Positions 22,865 to 33,439 of a DNA stretch of 64,000 bases are shown here, in pieces. Below the pieces are notes generated by a model. The model saw only the letters and a program-made list of their open reading frames with translations. It was not told the DNA's origin and ran no database searches. This DNA is from Aedes albopictus (lineage: Eukaryota; Arthropoda; Insecta; Diptera; Culicidae): the NCBI RefSeq assembly GCF_035046485.1, contig NC_085138.1, forward strand, positions 290,948,256 through 291,012,255, written 5' to 3'. Positions within the stretch are counted from its first letter, which is position 1, and every line of letters starts with the position of its first letter. Position numbers and translations under genes: made by a program.

Positions 22865-23782
22865 ATGACCACGAATACAATGGATGAAATAGGCAACAAT
22901 AGTGGAGCGAACAACGCTAGGTTTGAATTTCCAATAAATTTTGCTATACAGTGTATTCCAGAATTTCATGGTAGTGCGTGTGAATTAGATGCTTTCATAT
23001 ATCAAATAAATTGTTTTTTGAAACCCATAAAACGGATAACTGATGCTAGTGAAAGGAAAAATGCAGAAACCGTACTCATTCAAATTGCACTGTCTAAACT
23101 TAAAGGCCCAGCTGCATTAAAATTTAAAAAAATTCTTGCAAATACTTGGGATAAAGTGAAAGATAATCTCCAAAAAGAATTCGGAATTAGTTTACAATTG
23201 GAAGAACTGTTTAATAAAATAGAGACCCTTGAGCAAGGCAAGTGTGAAAGTTTTAAAAGCTACAAAGATCGCGTTCTTCAACTTAAGAAAAATATTGATG
23301 AATTTGAAAATGATTATATTAAAGATACTACAATTGAGTCATACGCTCAAAGACATTTAAGAATACATTTTCTAGCGGGCTTGAAAGATAGAAATTTGAA
23401 ATTTTTGGCAAAAACGAAAAAAGAAGAGTCATTGGAGGATTTGGTAGATTACCTACAAGAAGAATGCATCGATGTGGAACAACAAGAACGCATCGAGCAG
23501 AGATTGAGGGATTCCCACATTGCAGAATCTTACAGGCAACAAAATGAAGAACAGAAATTCATTAATCCACAATGTATTGACCACAACTTTCGTAACGATA
23601 AAAGTAGATTCAACCAGTGTGAAATAGGTTATGAAAAAGATTTTAACAATTATAGAAATCTAGGACAACAAGAAATTTATCGTGGTGATTACCAGATGCC
23701 TTATTGGACCAACAGAACTTTTGATGAACGCAGCATGGGAATTCAAAACAATAACATTTACTATGATGAGCGAAAAAACTAA
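22865..23782 (+). CDS. gag: Gag-like structural protein of the LTR element
   Basis: 305 codons starting at the first ATG of an open frame, in the normal place after the leader. It is rich in charged helices, and the N-terminal part has the FHGSACELDAFIYQINCF type motif (about residues 39-56) seen in gypsy-clade Gag proteins (F-x-G-x4-L-x2-F). No CCHC zinc knuckle is present, which is usual in that clade. The C-terminal third is rich in N, Q, R and Y, suggesting a basic or disordered nucleic-acid-binding tail. The stop TAA (23780-23782) lies immediately after the slippery heptamer, so most ribosomes would end here. The frame is intact. The Gag assignment rests on position and motif, not on a database match. 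Confidence 0.85.
   Translation: MTTNTMDEIGNNSGANNARFEFPINFAIQCIPEFHGSACELDAFIYQINCFLKPIKRITDASERKNAETVLIQIALSKLKGPAALKFKKILANTWDKVKDNLQKEFGISLQLEELFNKIETLEQGKCESFKSYKDRVLQLKKNIDEFENDYIKDTTIESYAQRHLRIHFLAGLKDRNLKFLAKTKKEESLEDLVDYLQEECIDVEQQERIEQRLRDSHIAESYRQQNEEQKFINPQCIDHNFRNDKSRFNQCEIGYEKDFNNYRNLGQQEIYRGDYQMPYWTNRTFDERSMGIQNNNIYYDERKN
23773..23779 (+). promoter_or_regulatory. -1 ribosomal frameshift site A AAA AAC
   Basis: In the gag frame the codons are CGA AAA AAC TAA, giving the canonical X-XXY-YYZ heptamer A AAA AAC directly before the gag stop. After a -1 slip the next codon is CTA (23779-23781), and the frame stays open into pol. A small stem CGGAG (23788-23792) with CTCCG (23815-23819) starts 8 nt downstream and could act as the stimulator. 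Confidence 0.8.
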
Positions 23783-25680
23783 ATAACCGGAGGTTCGTTA
23801 ATTGCGTCCGATCACTCCGTCAATCAGAAAATAATTTAGAAAGGCGCTTATATGCTGCAAATAATAATAAAATGATGCCCATGAACATAAATAAGAATTA
23901 TAACATACCAGAAAAACAAATGATTCAATTTGATAAATGCATTCAAGCACAAGAAAAAGTATTTATACATTGGACGAGCAATAATCAATTAATGTTAAAT
24001 ATCCCAACTGTAGAAAGACCATACACAAAAATCAATTATATGATAGACACAGGCTCACAACTAAACATATTAAGATGGGATGCAGCCCCTAGAATCGGAG
24101 CAACAGACATAGATTATTCTGAATCTGAAAAGTTTTTGATTTCGGGATTCAATGAAAGTCAAACAAGAACGCTCGGATCTACTGAAGTTAGTTTAATAAT
24201 TGGGAAGTCTAAGTATAAGATAAAATTTTATTTAGTTCACCACTTAAATGCACGTGGCATCATAGGAGCAGAATTTTTGAAACAGCACACATTATATATT
24301 AGCCAGAACTTTGATTACATAGCCCTACGCAAGCCAGATAGTGTAGAATATAATATTAACAATATTACAACAACAAAGCACGTAATGGTATCAGATAAAT
24401 CTTGTCAGACTGATCTACAAGATAATAGTAATTGTATACACTATGATAACAATGACAAAAGCTGTCAAGTAAATTTTGATATTGATGAAGTCATAAATGA
24501 TGAAATAGCTACACAGCCAATCGTACACAATAAAGAATATTCATGCAATATGTGCAATTATGAAAAGCATTACGAAAACCTGGAAAGTATATATAAACAT
24601 TTTGATGAACAATGTGATGGTAATGGATGTAGAAATAAGAATGTAGAGGCCGGGAATCAATATACGCCGGAGGATTTAGATTCAAACCAAGATCTAAGTT
24701 TGATAGATAATTTGAATTATGAACAAATACAAGGTAAAAATCGTATCGAAAAATTGCTAGATACAATTGATTTGAAGCATTTGAAAAGTGCTAATTACGA
24801 CGCAATGGAAAATATAATGGCAAGATATTGTGATGTATTTTATTTGAAAGGGGATCACCTGACAGTAACAGATGCAGCAGTACATGAAATTGAAACAACG
24901 ACTAATGTGCCAATAAATAAAAGGCAGTATAGGTTCCCTGAATCAACAAAGAAACAAATTAATGAGGAAATTGAAGAAATGCGTCGGCAAGGGATTATTA
25001 GGCTCAGTAAAAGTCCTTGGAATGCACCTGTTTTATGCATACCAAAGAAAGATTTAGACGAAGAAGGAAACAAAAAGCATAGAATTGTGGTAGATTTTAG
25101 GGCATTGAATTTGATAACTAAACCATTTGTATATCCGATTCCACAAATAAATGAAATATTGGATAGCCTAGGCGATAGCAAATACTTTTCAACAATTGAT
25201 CTGAAATCCGGATTTTATCAAGTTCCTATAGACCCAAGAGATGCTGCAAAAACTGCATTTTCTACACCCAAAGGTCATTTTGAATTCACGAGAATGCCTA
25301 TGGGGCTTAGAAACAGTCCCTCAACTTTTCAAAGACTGATGAACACAGTTTTATTTGAAATTGAAGATGTTAAGGCAATCGTTTATTTGGATGATATCAT
25401 TGTTTTTGGAAGAACAATTCAAGAGCATAACGAGAATCTGATTAAAGTTTTGAAAGCTCTTCGTAAACATAATTTAAAAATTGAACCAACAAAATGCCAA
25501 ATTTTGAAAACCGAATTGAAATTTTTAGGACATACAGTTGATAAAAATGGTATTCGTCCGCTTGATGGTAATATTAAGGCTATACGAGAAATGGCAATAC
25601 CAAAAACTGTAAAAGGAGTGCGATCATTCCTAGGAACAGTAAACTTTTATGGTAAGTTTATACCAAACCACAATTATTAA
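23779..25680 (+). CDS. pol: truncated Pol: aspartic protease and reverse transcriptase
   Basis: The frame is entered by -1 frameshift from gag at 23779. A first in-frame ATG at 23872 would give 602 residues. Numbering from that ATG, the protease active site DTGS is at about 59-62, with a later GIIGAEFL motif (about 131-138). A spacer with Cys-rich CNMCNYEKHYE sequence follows. Reverse transcriptase runs from about 360: PFVYPIPQINEIL, FSTIDLKSGFYQVPI, FTRMPMGLRNSPSTFQRLM, and the catalytic YLDD at about 505-508. The thumb LKFLGHTV and RSFLGTVNFYGKFIP follow, and the frame then stops at 25680. Gypsy-type Pol normally continues through RNase H and integrase for another 500 or more residues; both are missing. 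The catalytic residues seen are intact. Confidence 0.9.
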   Translation, partial: LNNRRFVNCVRSLRQSENNLERRLYAANNNKMMPMNINKNYNIPEKQMIQFDKCIQAQEKVFIHWTSNNQLMLNIPTVERPYTKINYMIDTGSQLNILRWDAAPRIGATDIDYSESEKFLISGFNESQTRTLGSTEVSLIIGKSKYKIKFYLVHHLNARGIIGAEFLKQHTLYISQNFDYIALRKPDSVEYNINNITTTKHVMVSDKSCQTDLQDNSNCIHYDNNDKSCQVNFDIDEVINDEIATQPIVHNKEYSCNMCNYEKHYENLESIYKHFDEQCDGNGCRNKNVEAGNQYTPEDLDSNQDLSLIDNLNYEQIQGKNRIEKLLDTIDLKHLKSANYDAMENIMARYCDVFYLKGDHLTVTDAAVHEIETTTNVPINKRQYRFPESTKKQINEEIEEMRRQGIIRLSKSPWNAPVLCIPKKDLDEEGNKKHRIVVDFRALNLITKPFVYPIPQINEILDSLGDSKYFSTIDLKSGFYQVPIDPRDAAKTAFSTPKGHFEFTRMPMGLRNSPSTFQRLMNTVLFEIEDVKAIVYLDDIIVFGRTIQEHNENLIKVLKALRKHNLKIEPTKCQILKTELKFLGHTVDKNGIRPLDGNIKAIREMAIPKTVKGVRSFLGTVNFYGKFIPNHNY

Positions 25681-28520
25681 AAATGGGAACAAATTTGAAA
25701 AAAGTCCACAATAATAGGTTAAAAAAGTATAATGATTGATTAGCTATGCGTAGTCGTCAATGTATAAATTGATGTAAATATTGAAAAACCAATTATTTCC
25801 TAATTACGAATGATTTTTGTAAATATTAGTTACTAAATATGTTGTTAAAAAAAAATACCATAGGAATAATATGTTAGGATAGAGGCTTGCGTAGGATAGC
25901 TAGGAATATTAATTGAATTATTATAATAAATAAACAATTAACATATATAATTGTAGTAAGGTTCACAACAAAGCGGTTAACGATTGGAGAGCATACGAAT
26001 TAACTTAATTGAAATTATATCGTAGCAACTTAAAAGGAATTGATAAAAAAATAAAATGAAAAAATTATGATAATTGCAATAAATAAATAAATAATTTTTA
26101 TGAGAATATGGAGAGACATAAAGAAATGATGTTTTCGGAAAATTTGGTACAGCTGAATTATAACAAAAATGCGTCCATCAATTCGGCATGAGTTTGAATG
26201 CAAGAACGATTTGAATGTACCGAAGAGCTGAAAAGGGGTAATTTGGGATGAGGAAACATAACTATGCAAAATGATTATTTGAAAAGGGTATATAGAAATT
26301 GGGAATGAAGAATTGGGCAATTGATATATTGGGAATAATATGATGGGAAATACAAAGTAATCTTGAAAGGGGATCATTGGGGTGTATCGGGTAACAATAG
26401 CGGGGAATGTATAAGAAGAAAAATAATAACTTTAGAGATTCTTGAATAAAGAAGCAGCTCTATTTAACGTTAATACATATGGGATACATAATAAATGAGG
26501 TTTGAACAAACAAACAAAAGACATAAATTGTTGATTGAGAGTATTAATAATAAAAAGAAACAATGACAACAACCGAACGATTATTCTCTGAAATGATAAA
26601 GCAAAACGGATTAAACAAAAAAAAACAATTTAGAAACAATTTAGACCCTAATGAAACTACGGAGGACGCTCCTATATAAAATGGCCATGTTACATAACAT
26701 TTTTGAAAGTATATACGAGATCGGATGAAAATTGAATGATGAGGACATGGGAGGGCCCCCCAGAATGCTTGTGAATGTTGAGTGTGAATGATGAATGAAT
26801 AACTAATTTGGATAAAAAAACTAATATGTAAATGAAAAATGAAGTAATATTTATAGATTCGGAATCATTAAGTTGCGTCAAGAAACAAAAACTAGAAATA
26901 AACATAAATATATTTATATTTTTTCAAATCATGAATTAAACACAAGATCTAAGTTTCGTTACAGGTATCCATCCAAAAACCTTATTCGGTAAGGGGGAGA
27001 AGTCGTAGCAATAAGGCGATCAAGCCGAGCCTGCGAAAGGAAACGGAGCAAAGAACACGCACTGGAGAGAATTCTGTAGTGAGATTTTTTGGAATTGGTT
27101 ATATTTTGCACATACAAGAAGAACAAATAATAATAACATAAAGACTAAAAGTTCAGTTTGCCATGGTAGATCAATATTTTATATATCGATGGTTTCGATA
27201 GAATTTAAATACAACTTCCTCGAGAGATGACGCGTGAGGACAAGACGAGAAGGCAACACCTGGCGAGAGCAATCAGAGGAGCAGTTCAACAGTACCTCTA
27301 TGAAAACGTACCACAGCCAATTGGTACGATGACGAGAAATAACAGATCGGATGGAAAGTTGAAGGTCAAAGGTGCTGGTATGGCGGAGGAGAGAATTCAG
27401 CGAATATAATTTTATCACCGGAGACGATTCAAGGTCAACTCGGGTGGCACATCGAGACAAATATTATTGTACATCTGCGAATCTGCTAATATGAACCAAC
27501 ACAATGCAGAGCATCGGGGAAAACAACAACAACAACGACAACAACAACAAAACAACAATTCATACAGACATATGATGAGAGAAGGACGTCTTCAAAGTTT
27601 TCCAAATTAACCGATATAATGTAATGTTCACCAACCGCATTACATTCACCATTGAAAAAGCACTTACTCTGTGCTTCATACAACAACAATTAACAGTAAC
27701 CATAATCAGGAATGCAACATTTCGACATCATCGAAAGCTTTGGAATTTAAGTCAACTAATTACAAACTCTTTAAAGAGTGTGCAACAGTTCCACAATTTG
27801 CACCAGGTCAAAGACAACAATATTCGCATCACTATTGAGATTGATCCAATACCAACAAAATTCAGAAGGAGGGCGATAATTAATCAACCACAACACCGTA
27901 AACGACAATGATAAACAATCCAGTTCGGAAGGCAACTTGAGACACTTTTTCGAGAAACAACAGAAAGCAACAGTAAAACTAGTTCGTCTGTATGCAAACG
28001 ACAGCGCGGAAATTACAAGCAGGGAAATACGATTCAACCGAGGTAATATCCGGATACCAAAACTTCATGGTCACGTCACCACAGAAGACGACATCAACAG
28101 AATCAACTTCAAGACAAACCAGTACAACAGAGAAGCAACGATACCATTCATCGGAGACCTGAAACTAACCAATTGATCTGGGCATTTAACAAGAAGAGGT
28201 AAATTTCAATGGCAGACGAACAACCCCTACGACGAACCAAAAGGAGCAGCAGCGAGTACCAATGAAGTCAATCTCTTGAGGAAGAATGTAAGGAAGTTAA
28301 TGCGATAAATTTACGATTCTTTTGGAAGTTGAAAAACTGTAATGTAAAACATTTTGAGACACTTACAGGGAAGATAAAGATTAGTATAGCAATTTCAATT
28401 TATATATTAACAATCACCGTTAACATCATCATTTAAATGCCGAGATTTTTTTTACGGGATATACATTTTACCCACATACTTACATTTGAACGTGATTTTT
28501 ATACACGTTCAAACTCCGCT
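25681..28520 (+). other. non-coding 3' region of the LTR element
   Basis: About 2.8 kb of AT-rich sequence where RNase H, integrase and env would be expected. Frames are 95 codons or shorter and none shows a HHCC zinc finger, DDE catalytic pattern or envelope-like hydrophobic segments. A CAA-rich tract lies at 27520-27560. The origin is unknown: decayed coding sequence, captured host DNA or a 3' UTR. Confidence 0.5.
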
Positions 28521-28533
28521 GAGTGGGAGGGCA
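28521..28533 (+). other. polypurine tract
   Basis: GAGTGGGAGGGCA sits directly before the 3' LTR, the expected place for plus-strand priming. Confidence 0.7.
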
Positions 28534-29395
28534 TGCATAGACCTAAATATCCCACGCACTCCGGTATTAAAATTTAATTCAAATGAAAAAAAGTGCATTT
28601 CACCCCACTCTCCCATTAGAATGGCTGCTCGTATGTTTTAAATTCAATTTACGCTAACAGCAATGCTCATCGTAGGTCATCTACCTACGCGCGGAATTTC
28701 GGAAGCAATGAAAATCGCACCATACGTTACTGACCTAGTTTTATGAATCATCGCTCATGTGACGACGGACGGATGGTCGGCCGGGGCAACGATCGCGCAG
28801 CGATACGTTGTTCATGATCGTACACGTTGGGTCCGGTTGATGTGGTACAGTTTTGATTGGTTGGGTTGACGACGATAACGATGATGATGGTAATGATGAT
28901 AATGACGAGTAGGATAGGTAGAGTACTAGGTTTTGGACTTTGAGTATTTACTTTTGGTAGGGTTTTGGATACGCCCAAGTTGGTTCGGGCATTGTTAGGA
29001 AGTATTGTGACTATTTCGGCAAGACGAGAGTGATCGTAGGAGTTTTAGACACGCCCAAGCTGGTTCGGGTATTGCTAGGAAATTTAGGCTATAAATACGG
29101 AGGCTTTGGCTTCAGTCGGGGTCAGTCGTTGAGGGCCAGTAGTCGGAGAGTTCGGTGACAACGTTAACGCAGGCAGCACATCGGATAAGTCTTGAGCTCC
29201 CATGTGGGACACCTCTAGATACTGTCCAAATAAAGGCTGTAGTTAGTACGAAAGCAAGGACTTAGGTGATACGAATTAAGTGAAAAGTGTAATGTAATTT
29301 TTTATTAAAAAGATGTCGTCGGACTGTAATGAAATGAAAGATATCACATTCCGTGTAGTGTTTAATGCAGCCCCTGGACGGTACAGGGCGCTTCA
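28534..29395 (+). repeat. 3' LTR
   Basis: Same length as the 5' LTR with one visible base difference (29312). The polyadenylation signal AATAAA lies at 29229-29234. Confidence 0.95.
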
Positions 29396-29399
29396 ATTG

Positions 29400-29830
29400 T
29401 TCAAAACTATGCAAATGGAAGAAAATCTCAGAGACATTTTAATAGAATCCATTCGGGACACTTTTCCGATTTTTTTAGGATTTTTCGAAAATTACAAATA
29501 TGATAAAAGTTCTATTTCATAACATTCATCCAAAATCTTCTACGCCAATGGTTCTGTTTTCGTATTCGATTCTACACAGGACCGTGAACAGAGAAGACGG
29601 TAAGGGAGAAGTTTTGCATATTTTCAGCCATAGGTGGAGGGGCGCCTAGTATGTGACACATGGATATTAGGAGAGGTATAACCTCCAAAACCCCTCTCTT
29701 GGGCACGGGCTTGGTACTACACTATATGGCTGGCAGGTCCAGTGGTATTTTTTTCCTACGGAAATTAAGCAGTTTTACAGATGTTTTTTTATTGAATCAT
29801 GTTTGTAGACGTATCATAGTTAAATTCATT
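29400..29830. other. flanking DNA with a fragment of a dispersed repeat
   Basis: 29620-29730 contains GGGGCGCCTAG, AACCTCCAAAACCCCTCTC and TTGGGCACGGGCTTGG, related to blocks at about 1275-1345 and 1795-1895. The rest is unassigned. Confidence 0.4.
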
Positions 29831-29870
29831 GTGTATACCAGTGATTCCCAAAGTGGGCAAAATCGCCCCC

Positions 29871-29955
29871 TTGGGGGCGAAAATCAGGCCCAGGGGGGCG
29901 AAAATTTTAGAAACCTAAATTGGGGGGCGAAAATACCAATAAGGGGGGTGATATT
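29871..29955 (+). repeat. hAT subterminal repeats, left cluster
   Basis: GGGGGCGAAAAT-type motifs at about 29873, 29893, 29922 and (as GGGGGGTGATATT) 29943. Two more occur near the right end, at about 31855 and 31884. In hAT elements such motifs bind transposase. Confidence 0.7.
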
Positions 29956-30131
29956 TTCAATGATTGGAAAACATCGAAAGTATTGTATTACAAGTCGAAG
30001 AAGTGAACTGAATCATAAAAACTCCCTGATATTCAAGCTTACAGTTCAAGTTTTGTCTAGGATTATAAAAAATGATGTGACTATTAAACATAAGCTCGAC
30101 TTAATTTTACAGAATGATTGATATTGCTTTG

Positions 30132-30364
30132 CGTGTAGCGGTCTTGCCTAGCAATTGCTTTTGATAGACTTGGTGTTCTGGATCTCTTGATTAGATCTTC
30201 CTGGCGATTTTGATCCAGTTGCCTTACTGCAACTTTCCTCCTTCATTCTGGAGTTGCTCGGACCTATTTCACTGAGCCAGGTACGGATTCCGACTTTGGT
30301 ACAACATTTTGGTTCATCGTTTCGATGGGGAAACGATGAAATTGCTAGGCAAGACCGCTACACG
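30132..30364. mobile_element. MITE with 25-bp perfect TIRs nested in the hAT element
   Basis: 30132-30156 and 30340-30364 are exact reverse complements, beginning CGTGTAGCGGTCTTGCC. The element is 233 bp. No clear target duplication was found, so the superfamily is unassigned. Confidence 0.75.
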
Positions 30365-30884
30365 TATTTCTGAAGAGTTTGCGAGATTCTGGAAATCTTA
30401 ATAAAAATATATTTGGAAACTCCTATATTAAACATTCGTGAATCGTTATTAGTTTTTGTCAAAATTATGAAAAGATCATAGTTTTTTCGCGAACTGATGA
30501 GAAAAAATTCGTTTCAACTCGAAGGCGGACTTATTCATGGAATTTCCAAGCAAAAACATAAATATCAGACGAATTTTAGAACACTTTTCTGATGAAATTC
30601 GTATCACAGTGTTAACAAGCAACTGTGTTTGAAAATATTTCAGAGAAGCTTCTCAGAGGAATTCCAAATTTTACTGAAGTTAATTTGAAAACATTCCAAA
30701 AATTCTGCGTAAAATCCCATTTAAATATTCCATTTAAATCTAGTCATAAATGCTGCATAGTTATTTATTTGATAATTTTTTTTAGAACATAGATAGCGTT
30801 CAAATTTATACGAAGCCCATTGATTTGAATCTGGATGTGGATTTGGAGAAACGTAGTTACATTTGAAAATACACCAATATTTAT

Positions 30885-30925
30885 TATTATTATTTTTCCT
30901 TATTAACGAGATTTTCAGCCTTCGG
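30885..30925 (-). mobile_element. 3' tail fragment of a tRNA-SINE
   Basis: TTATTAACGAGATTTTCAGCC preceded by an ATT-repeat is the reverse complement of the 3' end seen in the complete SINE at 33502-33678. Only the tail is present. Confidence 0.45.
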
Positions 30926-31015
30926 CAACACACCGATATTTTTCTGAGTTGCACTTTTTTCACATAACATATGTTTGTAATTGTTTTCAAATTCTCCTCA
31001 AGTCTTATTTGGCTA

Positions 31016-31476
31016 CCGTATTGCCCCGTTAATTCGAAACCGACTGTTGTCGAATAACCGGGGTAAACTTTTAATTCGACAAACTGGTCACCCTACACCA
31101 CCATGCTCATTGAAATTTGGCAACTCTATTTTTATTTTTGTTTTGATTTCTGGGTTTGTTGTGAAAATTTCAACAAATCTTGCGGTGGCACGAATGAAAA
31201 GCTCGTTCTTTCTATGATTGCTGCCATCCTTAGTTCATTCCGGTTGGTCTCCAGGCGGTTTGGGTGTCGAATAGCATCAACTCAAAACTTCCGGAATTAG
31301 TGGCCGCAAGAGGATCTACTGCGGGTGCGAGTATAAGCGCAACATTAAACTGTTTTGCATTTACAGTGTATATTTCTGTGACAATTGAACACTTTTTAAT
31401 TCGACACTTGTCGAATAAGCGGGGTACGAATTAAAAGTGTCGAATTAAAACGTGTCGATCCAACGGGGTAAGACGG
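31016..31476. mobile_element. TA-flanked MITE (Tc1/mariner-like) nested in the hAT element
   Basis: The termini CCGTATTGCCCCGTTAATTC and, inverted, CCGTCTTACCCCGTTGGATC are flanked by TA (31014-31015, 31477-31478). Internal copies of GTCGAATAAxCGGGGTA lie near both ends. There is no transposase. Confidence 0.75.
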
Positions 31477-31928
31477 TACTTGTGACCAAACATTGACTCT
31501 CAGTTGTTGAAAAAGTCATTTTAAGAACAATGATAAAACATCTGGTTAGGAATATCGAGTGTTCATATGTGTTTACAGTTCGTTCTATTTCAATTAATTA
31601 ATGTTCAATTAACAACGGATTCAGAAGTAGGCATAAACACGATTTCATTTTTTTGTAAGTACGAAGAAAATTCACTATATTTTTCTTCAAACGCGGAAAA
31701 TCAACGCATTTACAAAACAATTTCATGAAAATGAGAGTGACACAGATATAAATACACTGAATGGCACTGCTAGATTTGCCACAGTAGCGCTTTTAACAGC
31801 TTTAGCTAAGCACAGTTTCAGCCATCTACTATAGAAAAAATAAAATCTCATCTAGGGGGGCGAAAATATTTTTTTGAATCTCTAAGGGGGCGATACCTCC
31901 TAAAAGTTTGGGAAACATTGGTGTATTC

Positions 31929-33182
31929 ACTATGAACGTGCGCAATTTATTTCTCATGTCTCCGACACTTATAACCTTCTTCGTGCATTAGCTGACGCTC
32001 ACCATGCTGTCGTAGGGCAGTCTCAGCGTGTCCGTCAGTGTCATAATGCACGACTAGGGTTGAACAGTGCGCTCACAAGAATAGCCATACAAGGAAGATT
32101 TAAAGGCAGTGTAATATCTCAAGTAACATTTTTAGTCAAATACACTAGAAGAGGTTATTATTACCACCATAAAACCAAAATAAAATGTATTAGGTATTAT
32201 GACGGTTTTGAAAACGGCTACAAGAATAATTGTCCATCAAAATATTACTTGGGATGTGTCAGGTTCATGAGTAAAAAATTGCATACGTTGGTATGTTTTA
32301 GATGCAGGCATTATTGTAATGTATATAACCGTTGCAAGCGTATCACAAATAGTTTATTCAATGAAAGATGTCAATATCGTTTTCTATTCCAGATTTTCGG
32401 CCCCTATGTCCTAGAGCGATCAAGATGGGAACACAAACCAGATGAATTCTGCAGACAGCTGTCTCAACATTACCAAATAACCAAGGCCTGAGAGATCGTA
32501 GACCTGTCTACATCTTTCTTAGGTGTCTAACTAACCATTCTTTCCCATCCCTCAGCAGTCGCAAGGACGTGGCCAGGACATTCTCGAACATTGAAGGGTT
32601 GCGTCAGTCTTGTCTAAGAGTCAAGAAATCTTTGTGCTGTGGTACAGACGGGAAGGAAGGAATCCTCATAAAAGCGGTCCAGCTACGAATTTGTGCGACT
32701 CGCTTAATGCTAATGCTAACAATCATTTATCTATCCTCAAATTCAGTCTATTTATTTATATTTTAAGTCAACTTATTCTGAACTGTAGAAGACCCCATTG
32801 AAACAGGAAGCACTACTAAAAGACATTTTACGGCTCTAATGATTGCTCATAAGTTCCGTAAAATAGTTAAAAGTGAACCATTATAAACCTAAAACTTGTC
32901 GATGTTAAATGATTTTGTCGCAACCCAAGAAACAGATCCAGAAGGTTTTGGTTTTGGTCGCTGAAAAATAGTCAAGACATCATCCATTCATAGATGGTTG
33001 AGCCGACCTACTGATGGTGAGATATATTCCCGTCGGCAATTGATTTTATTTCATAAGTCTTTGAACTACAAATAATACATACAAGGCATTGCTTAAATTG
33101 TTACTATTATTAGTATATTAACGAGGCTACTTTGTTAATCTCTCATCGAAATCCTCTAGCGTAAAAAATAACTTGGAATGCA
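31929..33182. other. unassigned DNA with a 143-codon frame
   Basis: A plus frame at 32060-32491 has no family that I recognise. Part of it (about 32118-32254) looks like a small MITE, which argues against a real gene. The stretch 32480-32660 has balanced composition and may be a fragment of a retroelement or host transcript, but no motif settles this. Confidence 0.3.
32118..32254. mobile_element. possible short MITE with CYCAAGTAAY termini
   Basis: CTCAAGTAACATTTTT and, inverted, CCCAAGTAATATTTTG bound about 137 bp. The ends resemble those of the element at 52663-53590. Confidence 0.4.
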
Positions 33183-33205
33183 NNNNNNNNNNNNNNNNNN
33201 NNNNN
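33183..33205. other. assembly gap (23 N)
   Basis: A run of 23 N, the same length as the other gap in the window, so probably a fixed-size or overlap-derived placeholder. Confidence 0.99.
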
Positions 33206-33439
33206 GGGCGGTGATCTTCATGGTGGCACTACATTGCTAAGGATAAGGGAAGGGAGTTGACTGTGGGACAGCAGGAGGAGTGAAACTAGTGCAATTAATG
33301 CTTTTAAACACATAACAAATCCAACGATCAAAACAAAAAAAAATAGATTTATCAAGTTTCAATGAACAGGTGGTGTATGGTGATAAGTTTGTCGAAGTAA
33401 AAGTTTACTCTGGTAATTCGTCCATACGATTTATATTTA

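Larger units (their letters stand above)
20795..29399 (+). mobile_element. Ty3/gypsy-type LTR retrotransposon, young, pol-truncated
   Basis: Two 862-bp direct repeats (20799-21660 and 28534-29395) begin TG and end CA, and are flanked by ATTG on both sides (20795-20798, 29396-29399). By eye the LTRs differ at one base (21577 T against 29312 G), which points to a very recent insertion. In between are a candidate primer-binding site, a 1.2-kb leader, gag, a -1 frameshift signal, a pol with protease and reverse transcriptase only, 2.85 kb of largely non-coding DNA and a polypurine tract. RNase H, integrase and env are absent, so the copy probably depended on enzymes supplied in trans. Gag lacks a CCHC zinc knuckle, as in the gypsy clade. 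Confidence 0.95.
29831..31928. mobile_element. non-autonomous hAT-type DNA transposon, 2.08 kb
   Basis: The termini CAGTGATTCCCAAAGTGGG (from 29839) and, inverted, CAATGTTTCCCAAACTTTT (ending 31920) fit the hAT pattern. The flanks GTGTATAC (29831-29838) and GTGTATTC (31921-31928) are an 8-bp target duplication with one change, the size expected for hAT. Subterminal copies of GGGGGCGAAAAT lie inside both ends. There is no transposase (no DDE or RW motif in any frame). Two MITEs are nested inside. Confidence 0.8.

Noticed and set aside
27227..28176. Env-like gene in the 3' part of the LTR element
   Set aside because: Frames are short, interrupted and lack signal-peptide or transmembrane-like stretches.
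32060..32491. 143-codon gene
   Set aside because: No recognised domain, and it appears to cross a short MITE (32118-32254).
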